The notes under the pieces: model-generated
Seen by the model: the letters and a program-made list of their open reading frames with translations, nothing else
Told to the model about the DNA's origin: nothing
Database searches by the model: none
Part shown: positions 41,675 to 51,226 of the stretch, one piece after another
Numbering within the stretch: the stretch's first letter is position 1
Layout of the letters: every line of letters begins with the position of its first letter
Position numbers and translations under genes: made by a program
Assembly: GCA_934364985.1 (NCBI GenBank)
Contig: CAKRMU010000002.1
Span: 62,001 to 126,000 of the forward strand
Origin: an uncultured Porphyromonas sp.
GTDB taxonomy: Bacteria; Bacteroidota; Bacteroidia; Bacteroidales; Porphyromonadaceae
Direction: 5' to 3'
DNA: 64,000 bases

Positions 41675-43228
41675 ATGTTTAAAGATCATCCAAAAGGTTT
41701 AATACCTGCAGCTCTCTCCAACATGGGTGAGCGCTTCGGGTATTATATTATGAATGCAGTACTCCTGCTATTCCTGGTATCCAAGTTTGGAATTAGCGAC
41801 CAATGGAGTGGCGTTATTTACTCCGTATTTTACGCACTTATCTATGTTCTCAGCCTCGTAGGTGGTATAATCGCCGATCGCAAGAACAACTATAAGGGCG
41901 TGATTATGACAGGTCTTATCGTAATGGCAGCAGGGTATATCCTCCTCTCTATTCCGATTACTTCCACCTCCGACAATATCAGTTGGCTTCTGCCATTTAC
42001 CTGCGTATCTCTCCTCTTGATAGCTTTCGGTAACGGACTATTTAAGGGTAACCTCCAGGCAATAGTGGGTCAAATGTACGACGATCTCGAAACTGAGGCT
42101 GCTAAAAAGGGACCGGAAGCACTACGTATCGCCAAAACAAAGCGTGACGCAGGCTTTCAAATCTTTTACGTTTTTATCAATATCGGCGGACTAATTGCCC
42201 CATTCGTTGCTCCATTGCTCCGTAGCTGGTGGTTAGGGAAAAACGGATTTACATACAATGCAGGTCTACCTGAGCTTTGCCATAAGGTCATCAAGGGGAT
42301 ATCAATGTCGGCAGATGAATTGGCTAATCTTACCAAGTGGACCACAGAAGTGGGCGGTACTGTCGCTACCCCAGAGTTCTGCCAGAACTATCTGGAAGTG
42401 TTCAACACTGGTGTGCATTACTCATTCATTGCATCCGTAGTGGCAATGTTGATCTCGTTAATTATCTTCATCTCCACACGTCATCTCTACCCAGAGCCAC
42501 CTAAAAAGGTACAAATGGAGGCACAGAGTTATACTGCAGAGGAAAAGAAAGCTATGGCCAGCGAGATCAAACAGCGTATGTACGCTCTTTTTGCTGTGCT
42601 TGGAGTTGCTGTTTTCTTCTGGTTCTCGTTCCACCAAAATGGGCAATCACTCTCTATCTTTGCTCGTGACTTCATCAAGACGGATGCCATACCTCCAGAG
42701 ATTTGGCAGGCGGTTAATCCTTTCTTTGTGATCGTACTTACGCCTATCATTATGGTGATATTCAGTAATCTTGCTCGCAAGGGTAAGAGCATCTCTACAC
42801 CCAAAAAGATTGTGTACGGAATGTTTATAGCAGCCCTTGCATATGTATTCCTTATCGCCATCTCAGTGTCATATGGTTATCCATCAGGTACCGAATTCCG
42901 TGCTTTGGATGCCGACACTCAAGCTGCGATGAAAGCAGGACCTTGGGTGCTTATTGTCACCTATTTCTTCCTCACCGTTGCTGAGCTATTCATCTCGCCA
43001 TTGGGACTATCTTTTGTCTCCAAGGTTGCACCTAAGCATCTTCAAGGTCTATGTCAGGGATTATGGCTATCGGCTACAGCTATTGGTAACCTCCTGATCT
43101 GGCTTGGTCCGGTGATGTATAACAAATGGCCATTATGGATATGCTGGACGGTATTTGCTGCGGTCTGCGTCATCTCTATGACCATAATGCTCTCGATGGT
43201 TAAGTGGCTTGAAAGAGTGACTAAGTAA
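41675..43228 (+). CDS. POT/PTR family proton-dependent oligopeptide transporter
   Basis: The 517-residue inner-membrane protein has 12 or more helices. The POT signature ExxER appears as NMGERFGYYIMNAVLLLFL in helix 1, with GGIIADRKNNYKGV and NIGGLIAPFVAPLL later. It imports di- and tripeptides with protons. A long soluble insert (about 190-240) with Cys residues lies between the two halves, which is usual for Bacteroidetes members. It fits a peptide-fermenting life together with the secreted peptidases at 28.4 and 34 kb. Confidence 0.92.
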   Translation: MFKDHPKGLIPAALSNMGERFGYYIMNAVLLLFLVSKFGISDQWSGVIYSVFYALIYVLSLVGGIIADRKNNYKGVIMTGLIVMAAGYILLSIPITSTSDNISWLLPFTCVSLLLIAFGNGLFKGNLQAIVGQMYDDLETEAAKKGPEALRIAKTKRDAGFQIFYVFINIGGLIAPFVAPLLRSWWLGKNGFTYNAGLPELCHKVIKGISMSADELANLTKWTTEVGGTVATPEFCQNYLEVFNTGVHYSFIASVVAMLISLIIFISTRHLYPEPPKKVQMEAQSYTAEEKKAMASEIKQRMYALFAVLGVAVFFWFSFHQNGQSLSIFARDFIKTDAIPPEIWQAVNPFFVIVLTPIIMVIFSNLARKGKSISTPKKIVYGMFIAALAYVFLIAISVSYGYPSGTEFRALDADTQAAMKAGPWVLIVTYFFLTVAELFISPLGLSFVSKVAPKHLQGLCQGLWLSATAIGNLLIWLGPVMYNKWPLWICWTVFAAVCVISMTIMLSMVKWLERVTK

Positions 43229-43257
43229 TAACTATCCCATGTCTAAAACAGGCAGTT

Positions 43258-43560
43258 GTGCAGAAGTATAAGGGCATAATACTGAGACAGGTACTCCACT
43301 TCAATCGCTGGAGTAGGAATGCAGCCGCCACCTTTCATTCGGTAAAGAATGTGGTGAATATTGGGCATCTCCATGCCAATGTATTAGAGCGGATTGCCCC
43401 GAAATCCTCCTATGCCCTCCGCCTCCTCCGTGCTATATGCTTGGAGCTTTGGGCAGAGAGTGAGGAGCGAGAGACGGGATACGATCCGTGGGATGGCCCT
43501 CTCGCACAGGTGTTGATACCTATTGACACGGCCGAGAGCTCTGCCATTCTACCTATTTAG
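43258..43560 (+). CDS. Small uncharacterised ORF before bioB
   Basis: A possible 100-residue protein with a GTG start (QKYKGIILRQVLHFNRWSRNAAATFHSVKNVVNIGHLHANVLERI). The FxRWSRx3A...S...V.IG pattern recalls short Bacteroidales ORFs with an RWSRK motif that I remember near TonB-receptor genes, but this is not checked. The C-terminal part is acidic (LWAESEERETGYDPWDG). It begins 29 bases after the transporter gene and ends just before a terminator (43576-43613) that separates it from bioB. There is no signal peptide. Confidence 0.5.
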   Translation: MQKYKGIILRQVLHFNRWSRNAAATFHSVKNVVNIGHLHANVLERIAPKSSYALRLLRAICLELWAESEERETGYDPWDGPLAQVLIPIDTAESSAILPI

Positions 43561-43575
43561 ACACTCAATATACAG

Positions 43576-43613
43576 ATGGGTGCCAAGGGTATTTTATACG
43601 CCTTGGCACCCAT
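43576..43613 (+). terminator. Terminator or attenuator immediately before bioB
   Basis: Perfect 13-bp arms ATGGGTGCCAAGG (43576-43588) and 43601-43613 with a 12-base loop are followed by TTCTTATTT. It lies 15 bases after the stop of the small ORF and 25 bases before the bioB ATG, with no room for a separate promoter between. Confidence 0.75.
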
Positions 43614-43638
43614 TTCTTATTTAGAAGAAATCGCATTA

Positions 43639-44613
43639 ATGAATATTGCAGAAAGGATTATAGGGGGGGAGAGAATCACCTCAGAGGAGGAGCTGCTTAG
43701 GATTATTGAAGAGACTCCGAGGAAAGAGCTCTATGAGTTTTGCCACACAATAACCCGCACGCTATGCGGAAATGCCTTTGACACTTGCTCCATTATCAAC
43801 GTGAAAAGTGGCAGATGTAGCGAGGATTGTCATTGGTGTACACAGAGCGGTCACTATCACACCTCGTGCGATAATTACCCCGTACTTCCCCCATCCGAAG
43901 TCCTTGCTCTGGGAAAGCATAATGACGAAGTAGGCATCAAGAGGTACAGCCTTGTGGCGAGCGGCAAACGCCCTATTACCAAGGAGGTATCGGCATACGT
44001 AGCGATGTACCGAGAGCTAAGAAAAAAAACGAATCTGCATCTGTGTGCGTCACTTGGGCTTATTGGTAAAGACGACCTACAGGCTCTCAAAGACGCCGGG
44101 TGTACCACCTACCACTGCAATATGGAGAGTGCCCCCTCTTACTTTCCCCATCTCTGCTCCACACATACGCAAGACGAAAAAGCAGCGACCTTGAAAGCCG
44201 CCGGTGAAGTGGGGATGCGACGGTGCAGTGGCGGCATCATCGGGATGGGCGAATCACTCGCTCAGCGTGCCGAGTTTGCCCTTTTCCTCGCTTCTATGGG
44301 TATAGAGAGCATTCCCATCAATATGCTACATCCCATGCCGGGTACCCCTTTAGAGCATCAAAGAGTGATGACTGCTGACGAACTACTTCTCACTATATGC
44401 CTATTTCGTTTGGCAAATCCTACTGCCTTCCTTCGCTTCAGCGGAGGAAGAGCATTGATGGATATTGACACCCAAAAGCAGGCATTATATATCGGCATAA
44501 ACGCTGCTATTACAGGAGGATTGCTCACCACGACCGCCTCAGTAGCCGAGAAAGATATGGAGCTATTCCGCCAAGCAGGCTACGACCCTACGGCACCTAC
44601 AACGTGGGAATAG
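43639..44613 (+). CDS. bioB: Biotin synthase
   Basis: The 324-residue radical SAM enzyme inserts sulfur into dethiobiotin to make biotin. The 4Fe-4S motif is C60/C64/C67 in GRCSEDCHWCTQS. NVKSGRC, HLCASLG, YHCNMES, CSGGIIGMGES and LHPMPGTPL are family signatures, the last two binding SAM and cluster. ATG 43639 (MNIAERIIGG) is chosen; the in-frame ATG 43576 lies inside a terminator stem and adds unrelated residues. It is followed by a 261-base gap with repeat array 7 before bioA, so the two may be transcribed separately. Confidence 0.95.
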   Translation: MNIAERIIGGERITSEEELLRIIEETPRKELYEFCHTITRTLCGNAFDTCSIINVKSGRCSEDCHWCTQSGHYHTSCDNYPVLPPSEVLALGKHNDEVGIKRYSLVASGKRPITKEVSAYVAMYRELRKKTNLHLCASLGLIGKDDLQALKDAGCTTYHCNMESAPSYFPHLCSTHTQDEKAATLKAAGEVGMRRCSGGIIGMGESLAQRAEFALFLASMGIESIPINMLHPMPGTPLEHQRVMTADELLLTICLFRLANPTAFLRFSGGRALMDIDTQKQALYIGINAAITGGLLTTTASVAEKDMELFRQAGYDPTAPTTWE

Positions 44614-44698
44614 CAAGCATCCTATGATCTTATTTATACCTCTCACGTACCATTACAACGCACTAAGACTACAGAAGATATAACCATCGCCGAAAATG

Positions 44699-44780
44699 AA
44701 TACCTGGTATTAGCCGAGACAAATACCCTGAATTCCCTTAGGCGAAGACCCTATATTCGTTGAGGCGAATACCCGGTATC
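44699..44780. repeat. 23-bp palindromic repeat array 7
   Basis: Units start at 44699, 44722, 44745 and 44768, exact 23-bp steps. Cores are AATACCTGGTATT, AATACCCTGAATT, AAGACCCTATATT and AATACCCGGTATC. It splits the biotin genes between bioB and bioA. The sequence right after it (CATATTTG at 44791-44798) is one base off a -7 element, so the array end could help to form the bioA promoter. Confidence 0.9.
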
Positions 44781-44874
44781 CGTTTCGCCTCATATTTGCG
44801 ACCTTAGTGCAACGACTCCCGCCTTTGATGACTACCCTTAGAGCAATAACGCAAAACATACAGTGAAACCAACG

Positions 44875-46161
44875 ATGATGACAACCGCAGACTTACTCCG
44901 GTGGGATAGACAACACCTATGGCATCCCTATACCTCGACCATTGACCCCTTGCAGGTATATCCTGTAAAGAGTGCCAAAGGGTGTACCATCGAATTAGAG
45001 GATGGGCGCAAGCTTATTGACGGAATGAGTTCGTGGTGGGCAGCACTCCACGGGTACAATGTACCCGAACTGAATGAAGCGATTACTCAACAGCTCTCAG
45101 AGATGTCTCATATCATGTTTGGCGGATTCACCCACCGCCCTGCAGTAGACTTGGGGCAACTCCTGACGGAAAGGATACTCCCACGTACCTTTACTCAGCT
45201 CTTCTATGCCGATAGCGGCTCAGTCGCTGTCGAGGTAGCCCTAAAGATGGCTATTCAGTATCAGCAATCCATGGGGCAAAAGAGTCGCAAACACTTCGCC
45301 ACTATCCGCAGTGGCTACCATGGGGATACTTGGCATGCGATGTCGGTTTGTGACCCCCATACAAGTATGCACAGCTACTTCTCGGGGACTCTTCCCGTAC
45401 AATACTTCGTGCCACAACCCAAAAGTCGCTTCGAGGGCGAGTGGGACGAAAGCGATTTAATCCCCATCCGTAGATTACTCGAGAAGCATAGTAGTGACCT
45501 CGCAGGTATCATCGTGGAGCCAATAGTTCAGGGAGCAGGTGGAATGTACTTCTACCACGCAGAATACCTTAATCAGCTCCGAAGACTGGCCGATAACTAT
45601 GGTTGTCTACTCATATTTGACGAAATCGCCACGGGTTTTGGTAGGACAGGGAAACTATTAGCTACCTACCACACAGATATACTTCCCGATATCATCTGCA
45701 TCGGGAAAAGCCTCACCGGAGGGTATATGACGCTATCCGCAGTAGCGACAACAAAAGCAATCGCCGACACGATATGCGGAGGAGAGGCGGGGTGTTTTAT
45801 GCACGGGCCCACCTTTATGGCCAATCCATTAGCGTGTGCAGTAGCCAAACGCTCAGTAGAATTGCTACTTGAGAGCGATTGGCAGGCACGAGTGGCACGG
45901 GTCGAGAGCCAATTACGAGAGGGACTAATGCTACTCTCCGGTCTTCCCTCTGTCGCCGAAGTCCGCGTCTTAGGGGCTATTGGTGTGGTGGAGATGAAGC
46001 AACCGGTAGATATGGCGACCCTCATCCCGCAGTTCGTAGATGAGGGCATTTGGGTAAGACCTTTCGGCAAACTCGTTTACCTAATGCCACCATTTCTCGC
46101 AATTCAAAAGGAAGAATTACAACAACTTATTTCAGGTTTCACCCATGTCCTCAGCCGATAG
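44875..46161 (+). CDS. bioA: Adenosylmethionine-8-amino-7-oxononanoate aminotransferase
   Basis: The 428-residue class-III PLP aminotransferase converts KAPA to DAPA using SAM as amino donor. Signatures are LWHPYTS at the start, [56 protein letters not shown] and the PLP lysine in [19 protein letters not shown] 44875 is chosen over GTG 44863. It overlaps bioF by 17 bases and opens the tight bioA-F-G-C-D run, each gene overlapping or nearly touching the next. Confidence 0.95.
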   Translation: MMTTADLLRWDRQHLWHPYTSTIDPLQVYPVKSAKGCTIELEDGRKLIDGMSSWWAALHGYNVPELNEAITQQLSEMSHIMFGGFTHRPAVDLGQLLTERILPRTFTQLFYADSGSVAVEVALKMAIQYQQSMGQKSRKHFATIRSGYHGDTWHAMSVCDPHTSMHSYFSGTLPVQYFVPQPKSRFEGEWDESDLIPIRRLLEKHSSDLAGIIVEPIVQGAGGMYFYHAEYLNQLRRLADNYGCLLIFDEIATGFGRTGKLLATYHTDILPDIICIGKSLTGGYMTLSAVATTKAIADTICGGEAGCFMHGPTFMANPLACAVAKRSVELLLESDWQARVARVESQLREGLMLLSGLPSVAEVRVLGAIGVVEMKQPVDMATLIPQFVDEGIWVRPFGKLVYLMPPFLAIQKEELQQLISGFTHVLSR

Positions 46162-47290
46162 ATATGCCGACGCATTACGCTCTTGCCACGAAAATGGCAC
46201 CTACCGCACCATCCCTAACCTCCGAAATAATGGGAAGCAGGTAGTGGTAGACGGCTCCACGTTGATCAACCTCAATAGCAACGACTACCTCGGACTATTA
46301 GACAGCCCCGCCCTATTTCACGAATTCATAGAGACACACGGATCTCACCTCGCTCCCTCAAGTGCCTCCTCTCGATTACTCACCGGCAACGACGATAGTT
46401 ACCGGCTTTTCGAAAGCGAAATCGCCAAAGCCTACCGGCGTGAGACCGCACTTCTTTGGGATAGCGGTTACCATGCCAATAGTGGGATATTACCTGTAAT
46501 TGCCCTCCCTAATACACTATTCATCGCAGACAAATGGGTACACGCCAGCATCATTGACGGCATTCGTCTCTCCGGTATCCCCTACCAAAGGTTTCGGCAC
46601 AACGACCTATCGCACCTCCAAAAGATACTACAACGATACGCACAGGACTATCAAACGATATGGCTCATCACCGAAAGCCTTTTCAGCATGGATGGCGATA
46701 GAGCACCCCTTATGGAGCTAATCCGCCTCAAAGAAGAGTACCCTCAGCTACACCTTTACGTCGACGAAGCCCACGCTGTAGGTGTATTTGGCGAACAAGG
46801 ATTGGGGATAGCCGAAAGCCTCGATATCGTAGATAAAATAGACGTGATTGTGGGAACTCTCGGCAAGGCATTAGGCTCTCAAGGGGCATATTCACTGCAA
46901 AGTCAAACACTACGAGAGCTATTTGTGAGCCAAGCAAGACCCCTAATCTTCTCTACCGCACTTCCACCATTCAACATCGCTTGGAGCCATTTCATCTTTA
47001 ACAAAGTACGAAATATGGGCGATCGTAGAGTGCATCTACTCCACCTCATAGAGCTATTTAACAGAGAGATGAATACCGCATTTCCCTCACAGATAATCCC
47101 TATAATCTTGCCTGGTGATAGGCAAGTCAATCAAGGAGCAGAGCTATTTCGGCAACACGGATATTACGTAAGACCCATCCGCAAACCTACGGTACCAGCT
47201 GGCACGGAGAGGCTAAGAATCTCCCTCACAAGTGCTATGACAGACGAAGAGATTATACACATAACAGAGCTATGCAGACGACTATCCTAA
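46145..47290 (+). CDS. bioF: 8-amino-7-oxononanoate synthase
   Basis: The 381-residue alpha-oxoamine synthase (PLP) joins pimeloyl-ACP and alanine to make KAPA. Seen are [64 protein letters not shown] and the PLP lysine in [16 protein letters not shown]. Length is normal for the family. It overlaps bioA (17 bases) and bioG (19 bases), implying translational coupling. Confidence 0.95.
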   Translation: MSSADRYADALRSCHENGTYRTIPNLRNNGKQVVVDGSTLINLNSNDYLGLLDSPALFHEFIETHGSHLAPSSASSRLLTGNDDSYRLFESEIAKAYRRETALLWDSGYHANSGILPVIALPNTLFIADKWVHASIIDGIRLSGIPYQRFRHNDLSHLQKILQRYAQDYQTIWLITESLFSMDGDRAPLMELIRLKEEYPQLHLYVDEAHAVGVFGEQGLGIAESLDIVDKIDVIVGTLGKALGSQGAYSLQSQTLRELFVSQARPLIFSTALPPFNIAWSHFIFNKVRNMGDRRVHLLHLIELFNREMNTAFPSQIIPIILPGDRQVNQGAELFRQHGYYVRPIRKPTVPAGTERLRISLTSAMTDEEIIHITELCRRLS

Positions 47291-47940
47291 GGACAGGAGA
47301 GGGCAATCCTCGGCTCCTGATATTCTTTACCGGCTGGGGTACAACCCCAGAGGTAGCCGATCATTTATTACTACCTAACAAATGCGATTACCTGACAGCC
47401 TACGACTTTCGCACCCTCTATCCACTCCCCCAAATACCCGAATACGAGGAGGTCTATATGGTAGGTTGGAGCATGGGTGTATGGGCATTGGATCAGCTTG
47501 CTTCCCTACTTCCGGCTCCCACTAAAGCCATTGCCATTAATGGTACTCCTATACCTATGAATGACCAATATGGCATCCCGCGTGACATTTTTATAGGTAC
47601 TCTTGAGGGTTTAGATGACACTAATAGGGAGCGTTTCAATAGACGGATGTGTGGCGGGAGGGCACTTCTCTCGGTTTTCAATACTTTTGCCCAACGCTCT
47701 ACTGCGGACTTAAGGGACGAGCTATATGGCTCTTACCTCAAAGCAAAAGACATAGACCCTGACGCTTCGCCCCGACTTAGGTGGACTAAAGCACTCACAA
47801 GCGAAAAGGATCTTATCGTACCCCCTCAAAACCAGCTGCGGTATTGGGGCAAGCATGGTGTACCGGTTACCGAGTTAAAAGGGTGCGGTCACTATCCTCT
47901 ACAATCGTACAGCACATGGGAGGAGATATTAGATCTATGA
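47272..47940 (+). CDS. bioG: Pimeloyl-ACP methyl ester esterase, BioG type
   Basis: The 222-residue alpha/beta-fold protein of the BioG (DUF452) type frees pimeloyl-ACP from its methyl ester after chain elongation started by BioC. The nucleophile motif is VGWSMGVWA, with FTGWGTTPEVADHLLL near the start and a late His in GCGHYPL. BioG replaces BioH in some Gram-negatives and Bacteroidetes, often next to or fused with bioC. Its stop overlaps the bioC start (ATGA). Confidence 0.92.
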   Translation: MQTTILRTGEGNPRLLIFFTGWGTTPEVADHLLLPNKCDYLTAYDFRTLYPLPQIPEYEEVYMVGWSMGVWALDQLASLLPAPTKAIAINGTPIPMNDQYGIPRDIFIGTLEGLDDTNRERFNRRMCGGRALLSVFNTFAQRSTADLRDELYGSYLKAKDIDPDASPRLRWTKALTSEKDLIVPPQNQLRYWGKHGVPVTELKGCGHYPLQSYSTWEEILDL

Positions 47941-48701
47941 CAATAGATAGGCAGTTAGTCAGTCAGCGTTTTGGTAATGCCTTAAAGACGTATGACGCAT
48001 CAGCGGTAGCTCAAGAGGCAATTGCAAAACGCTTGGCACGGCTTCTTTCGGAGCGGATGTCTCTTTCGCCCGAAACTATTTTCGAGATTGGTTGCGGTAC
48101 AGGGCTATTAACGGCTGAGCTACATAGCTATTACCCCGAAGCTCACTTTGTACTCAATGACCTCGTGAAGGCGAGTGAAGGTGTGATAAAAGCGAAACTT
48201 CCGCTTATGGATTATGATTTCATGACGGGCGACGCTGAAAATATGTCGTGGCAGTGTGGTTACTCGCTGATAGCGAGCTCAAGTGTAATCCAGTGGTGGG
48301 ATGCTCCTACACACTTCATTGATAAGGCATTCCATAGTCTTCAAGATGGCGGGTGGCTGGCTGTTAGTACCTTCCTTCCCGATAATCTTTTCGAGATAAC
48401 ACCGCTCCTTAGTGAGTCTTTGCCCTACCCCGAAGCTAAGGATTACGGCAAAGCGTTGTCGGTTTTTCGCTTCTCAGAGATAGTGGAAGAGAGTATTACG
48501 ATACACTTCCCCACTCTTTACGCACTCCTAAAGCACCTCAAGTCGACAGGCACCAACGCCCTCCCCATTGCCCAAAAAGGGCTTCTCACTCCTCGTCGAT
48601 TGAAAACTATGGAGGCGAGCATTCGCAGCCATTTAGGGCTTAATGAATCCGAACTTATTCCGCTCACATATAGAGCCATTATCATAATAGCACAAAAATA
48701 A
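47937..48701 (+). CDS. bioC: Malonyl-ACP O-methyltransferase
   Basis: The 254-residue SAM methyltransferase methylates malonyl-ACP to start pimelate synthesis. The N-terminal VSQRFGNALKTYDASAVAQEAIAKRLARLL and motif I IFEIGCGTGLLTAEL are characteristic. ATG 47937 is chosen because it overlaps the bioG stop and begins the conserved region; the long frame from 47844 only extends back into bioG. It lies one base before bioD. Confidence 0.93.
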   Translation: MTIDRQLVSQRFGNALKTYDASAVAQEAIAKRLARLLSERMSLSPETIFEIGCGTGLLTAELHSYYPEAHFVLNDLVKASEGVIKAKLPLMDYDFMTGDAENMSWQCGYSLIASSSVIQWWDAPTHFIDKAFHSLQDGGWLAVSTFLPDNLFEITPLLSESLPYPEAKDYGKALSVFRFSEIVEESITIHFPTLYALLKHLKSTGTNALPIAQKGLLTPRRLKTMEASIRSHLGLNESELIPLTYRAIIIIAQK

Positions 48702-48702
48702 T

Positions 48703-49371
48703 ATGAGACTAAATGAAATCCTTGACCGCAAAATATACTTCGTCAGTGGCATAGATACGGATGCGGGAAAGACCATTGCCACAGGCTGGATCAGCCGACA
48801 ACTCCTCACAGAAGGGGTGAATGTCATCACTCAGAAGTTGATCCAAACGGGGTGCGAAGAGTTTAGCGACGACATCCTGATGCATCGCAAGATAGAGGAT
48901 AGAGCTCTCACTCCTGAAGACCTTAATCACACCACTCACCCTATCCTATTTAGCAAGCCCGCATCTCCACATATCGCGGCAGAGCTTGAGGATACCACTA
49001 TCGATATCAGCCTGGCTACCGAAGCCTCTCAGCAACTATTGGGAAAATACGACAAAGTATTACTGGAGGGAGCAGGCGGACTTATGGTCCCTATTACGCG
49101 GCATTTACTCACAATAGAATACATAGAGAGGCAAAAACTCCCCACGATATTGGTGACTACAGCCCAATTAGGGAGCATCAATCATACACTCCTTAGCCTT
49201 GAAGCCCTCACGCATCGGGGCATAGAGATACCACTCGTTATCTACAACGAGGGTCTAACATACGACCCCATCGTCACTGATGATAGCCGAGAATATCTCC
49301 GCAGTTACTTAAGGAGCCATTACCCAGATACACACTTTCAGGTGATGCCACTCCTGACACTTCCTAAGTGA
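48703..49371 (+). CDS. bioD: Dethiobiotin synthetase
   Basis: The 222-residue P-loop enzyme closes the ureido ring of DAPA with CO2 and ATP. The nucleotide loop is GIDTDAGKT (residues 16-24), followed by QKLIQTGC and LLEGAGGLMVPI, all typical. It is the last gene of the biotin run bioB-(array)-A-F-G-C-D, which gives every step from malonyl-ACP to biotin. No BirA or biotin operator was seen in the window. Confidence 0.94.
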   Translation: MRLNEILDRKIYFVSGIDTDAGKTIATGWISRQLLTEGVNVITQKLIQTGCEEFSDDILMHRKIEDRALTPEDLNHTTHPILFSKPASPHIAAELEDTTIDISLATEASQQLLGKYDKVLLEGAGGLMVPITRHLLTIEYIERQKLPTILVTTAQLGSINHTLLSLEALTHRGIEIPLVIYNEGLTYDPIVTDDSREYLRSYLRSHYPDTHFQVMPLLTLPK

Positions 49372-49430
49372 ATTGAGGCGTAATAGCCAAACTACATTCA
49401 GCATCAACTGATTTATATCACTATGTCAAA

Positions 49431-49498
49431 CCAATTGGTTATTATAATATTAGCACCTTGAATTTGGCACCACGAAGAAGTCTATTATAACCAATTGA
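49431..49498. repeat. Imperfect inverted repeat between bioD and lctP
   Basis: CCAATTGGTTATTATAATA (49431-49449) and an inverted partner, TATTATAACCAATTGA (49483-49498), match over about 16 positions with a 3-base insertion. The left arm has its own palindrome ACCAATTGGT. It lies at the meeting point of two convergent genes, so it could be a terminator or the relic of a small element. Confidence 0.4.
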
Positions 49499-49527
49499 TT
49501 TACAGGATATCATAACGCCTAAAAACG

Positions 49528-49609
49528 GATACCCTATATTCGACTGAACGGATACCTGTAATACGCCCCGACTAATTCCCTAAATCAGCCGAGGCATATT
49601 ACGGGTATC
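49528..49609. repeat. 23-bp palindromic repeat array 8
   Basis: Units start at 49528, 49551, 49574 and 49597, exact 23-bp steps. Cores are GATACCCTATATT, GATACCTGTAATA, AATTCCCTAAATC and TATTACGGGTATC. It begins CCTAAAAACGGATACC and ends GGGTATCCGTTTTTTTTTA, an inverted pair of ends. It lies between the convergent bioD and lctP genes. Confidence 0.9.
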
Positions 49610-49648
49610 CGTTTTTTTTTATCTACAGAAATAAATAGGGAATATCCA

Positions 49649-51205
49649 CTAAATGATACCGACCGAGAAGTACACCATCACTCCTGCAAGTACAATATAG
49701 CCAATGGCGTATGGCAATGCAGAAGCCAGTATCTTGCCGTCTTCGCCCTCCATACCACACGACGCCGTCGCTATCGCAATGCTCTGTGGCGAAATGATTT
49801 TCCCCCCGGTAGCACCTGCCGTATTAGCAGCTACAAGCCAATTTGGATCTGCATAATTGATTTGCGTAGCTACGTTGGCCTGCAACTTGCCAAATAGGAT
49901 ATTTGCCGAAGTATCGCTACCCGTTACAAATGTGCCAATAGCACCAATGAGTGGAGCAAATAGAGGATAATAAGCCCCCGTTGCCTCAGCCAAAGCCGTG
50001 GCAATGACGAGTATCATCCCCGAGTAACTCATCACAGAAGCGATAGAAACTAAGCTAAGGATCGTAACGACTGTCTTCTTTAGATTCACGATAGTAGTAC
50101 CTAAGACGTGCATCAGTTCCCTAAAACTAAGGCCTTGTATCAGCCCTCCAATCACCGTGCCAAGGAATAGCATCAGCCCCGCATTGGATATCCACCCAAA
50201 GCTAAATACCTTGCCCTCTGCATAGATAGGCAAAGCGACCTGACTGACTAAGTGACTTTTGAGGAACGTATTCACCGCCGGCACCAGTGGACCACTGATA
50301 ACGATGAAAAAGAGCACGAAGAAATAAACACTCCACGCCCTCAATGCTTCCTTTAGCGTTGCAGTCGTCTCGCCCTCCTTTTTGCCACTCTTCGTAAATA
50401 GTTTGGCATATATGATGATGGCCAATATTGAGGCAATGCTACCGAAGATAGCAGGGGTCTCTGCCCCCAAATAGCGTGCGGAGACAAATTGCACCACCAA
50501 TGAAACCACTCCCACCCATAGGGCTAAGAGGATGTTTTTTACCAAAGCTTTCTTACTGTGATCGGTAAGCATCAAGATGATAAAAGGGAGAATGAGCATC
50601 AAAGGAGATAATTGTACCACCACTTTACTTGAGATATCAAGGAGGTTTTCGTGCGTGGCAACACCCGTCTCAGCTACCTCATTAGCCAGTGTCGTGACGG
50701 GGACTCCCACCGCACCAAAGCCCGTGGGGACACTATTGGCAATAAGGGATACCAACGCACTAAATCCAGGCTTAAAGCCCAATGATATAAGGATAGCAGC
50801 AGGGATCGCCACCGCTGTTCCAAAGCCCGCCATGCCCTCTAAGAGTCCACCAAAGCCCCAAACGAGCAATAAGACTGTGACCCCTTTGTCGTCCGATAAT
50901 GAGACAAACTGACGCTTGATAACCTCTATCTCTCCACTCTTCAATAGCACATTATAGCTATAGATAGCCATTAAGATAATGATGAGGATGGGGAATGTCG
51001 CCTTGAGTAATCCCTCAACAACTGCCCACCAAACACCACTTACTTCGTAAGTCTGTGGGGCAAAACCGAACTGATTAGGTAGGAATAAAGCAATCAAGAT
51101 GGTCACGATAAGCGTGGCTAAAGCACTGATATGCCCCGGAAGCTTAAACGCCAACATCAAGATGAAAAGTAGGACAATCGGCAGGATCGAAAATAGGACA
51201 TCCAT
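49649..51205 (-). CDS. lctP: L-lactate permease
   Basis: The 518-residue inner-membrane protein has about 13-14 helices and belongs to the LctP/LldP lactate permease family: VWWAVVEGLLKATFPILIIILMAIYSYNVLLKSG, GFGGLLEGMAGFGTAVAIPAAIL, FVTGSDTSANILFGKLQ and ANTAGATGGKIISPQSIAIATA. It imports lactate with protons. It is the last gene of the minus-strand lutA-lutB-lutC-lctP operon (21 bases after lutC), so uptake and oxidation are coded together. Confidence 0.94.
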   Translation of the reverse strand: MDVLFSILPIVLLFILMLAFKLPGHISALATLIVTILIALFLPNQFGFAPQTYEVSGVWWAVVEGLLKATFPILIIILMAIYSYNVLLKSGEIEVIKRQFVSLSDDKGVTVLLLVWGFGGLLEGMAGFGTAVAIPAAILISLGFKPGFSALVSLIANSVPTGFGAVGVPVTTLANEVAETGVATHENLLDISSKVVVQLSPLMLILPFIILMLTDHSKKALVKNILLALWVGVVSLVVQFVSARYLGAETPAIFGSIASILAIIIYAKLFTKSGKKEGETTATLKEALRAWSVYFFVLFFIVISGPLVPAVNTFLKSHLVSQVALPIYAEGKVFSFGWISNAGLMLFLGTVIGGLIQGLSFRELMHVLGTTIVNLKKTVVTILSLVSIASVMSYSGMILVIATALAEATGAYYPLFAPLIGAIGTFVTGSDTSANILFGKLQANVATQINYADPNWLVAANTAGATGGKIISPQSIAIATASCGMEGEDGKILASALPYAIGYIVLAGVMVYFSVGII

Positions 51206-51226
51206 AACTAACGACTTATAAGATGG

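Noticed and set aside
43576..43638. Longer N-terminus of bioB
   Set aside because: The first ATG is part of a perfect 13-bp terminator stem and the extra residues are not part of the BioB family.
47844..47936. Longer N-terminus of bioC
   Set aside because: It lies wholly inside bioG in another frame; ATG 47937 overlaps the bioG stop as is usual in coupled genes.
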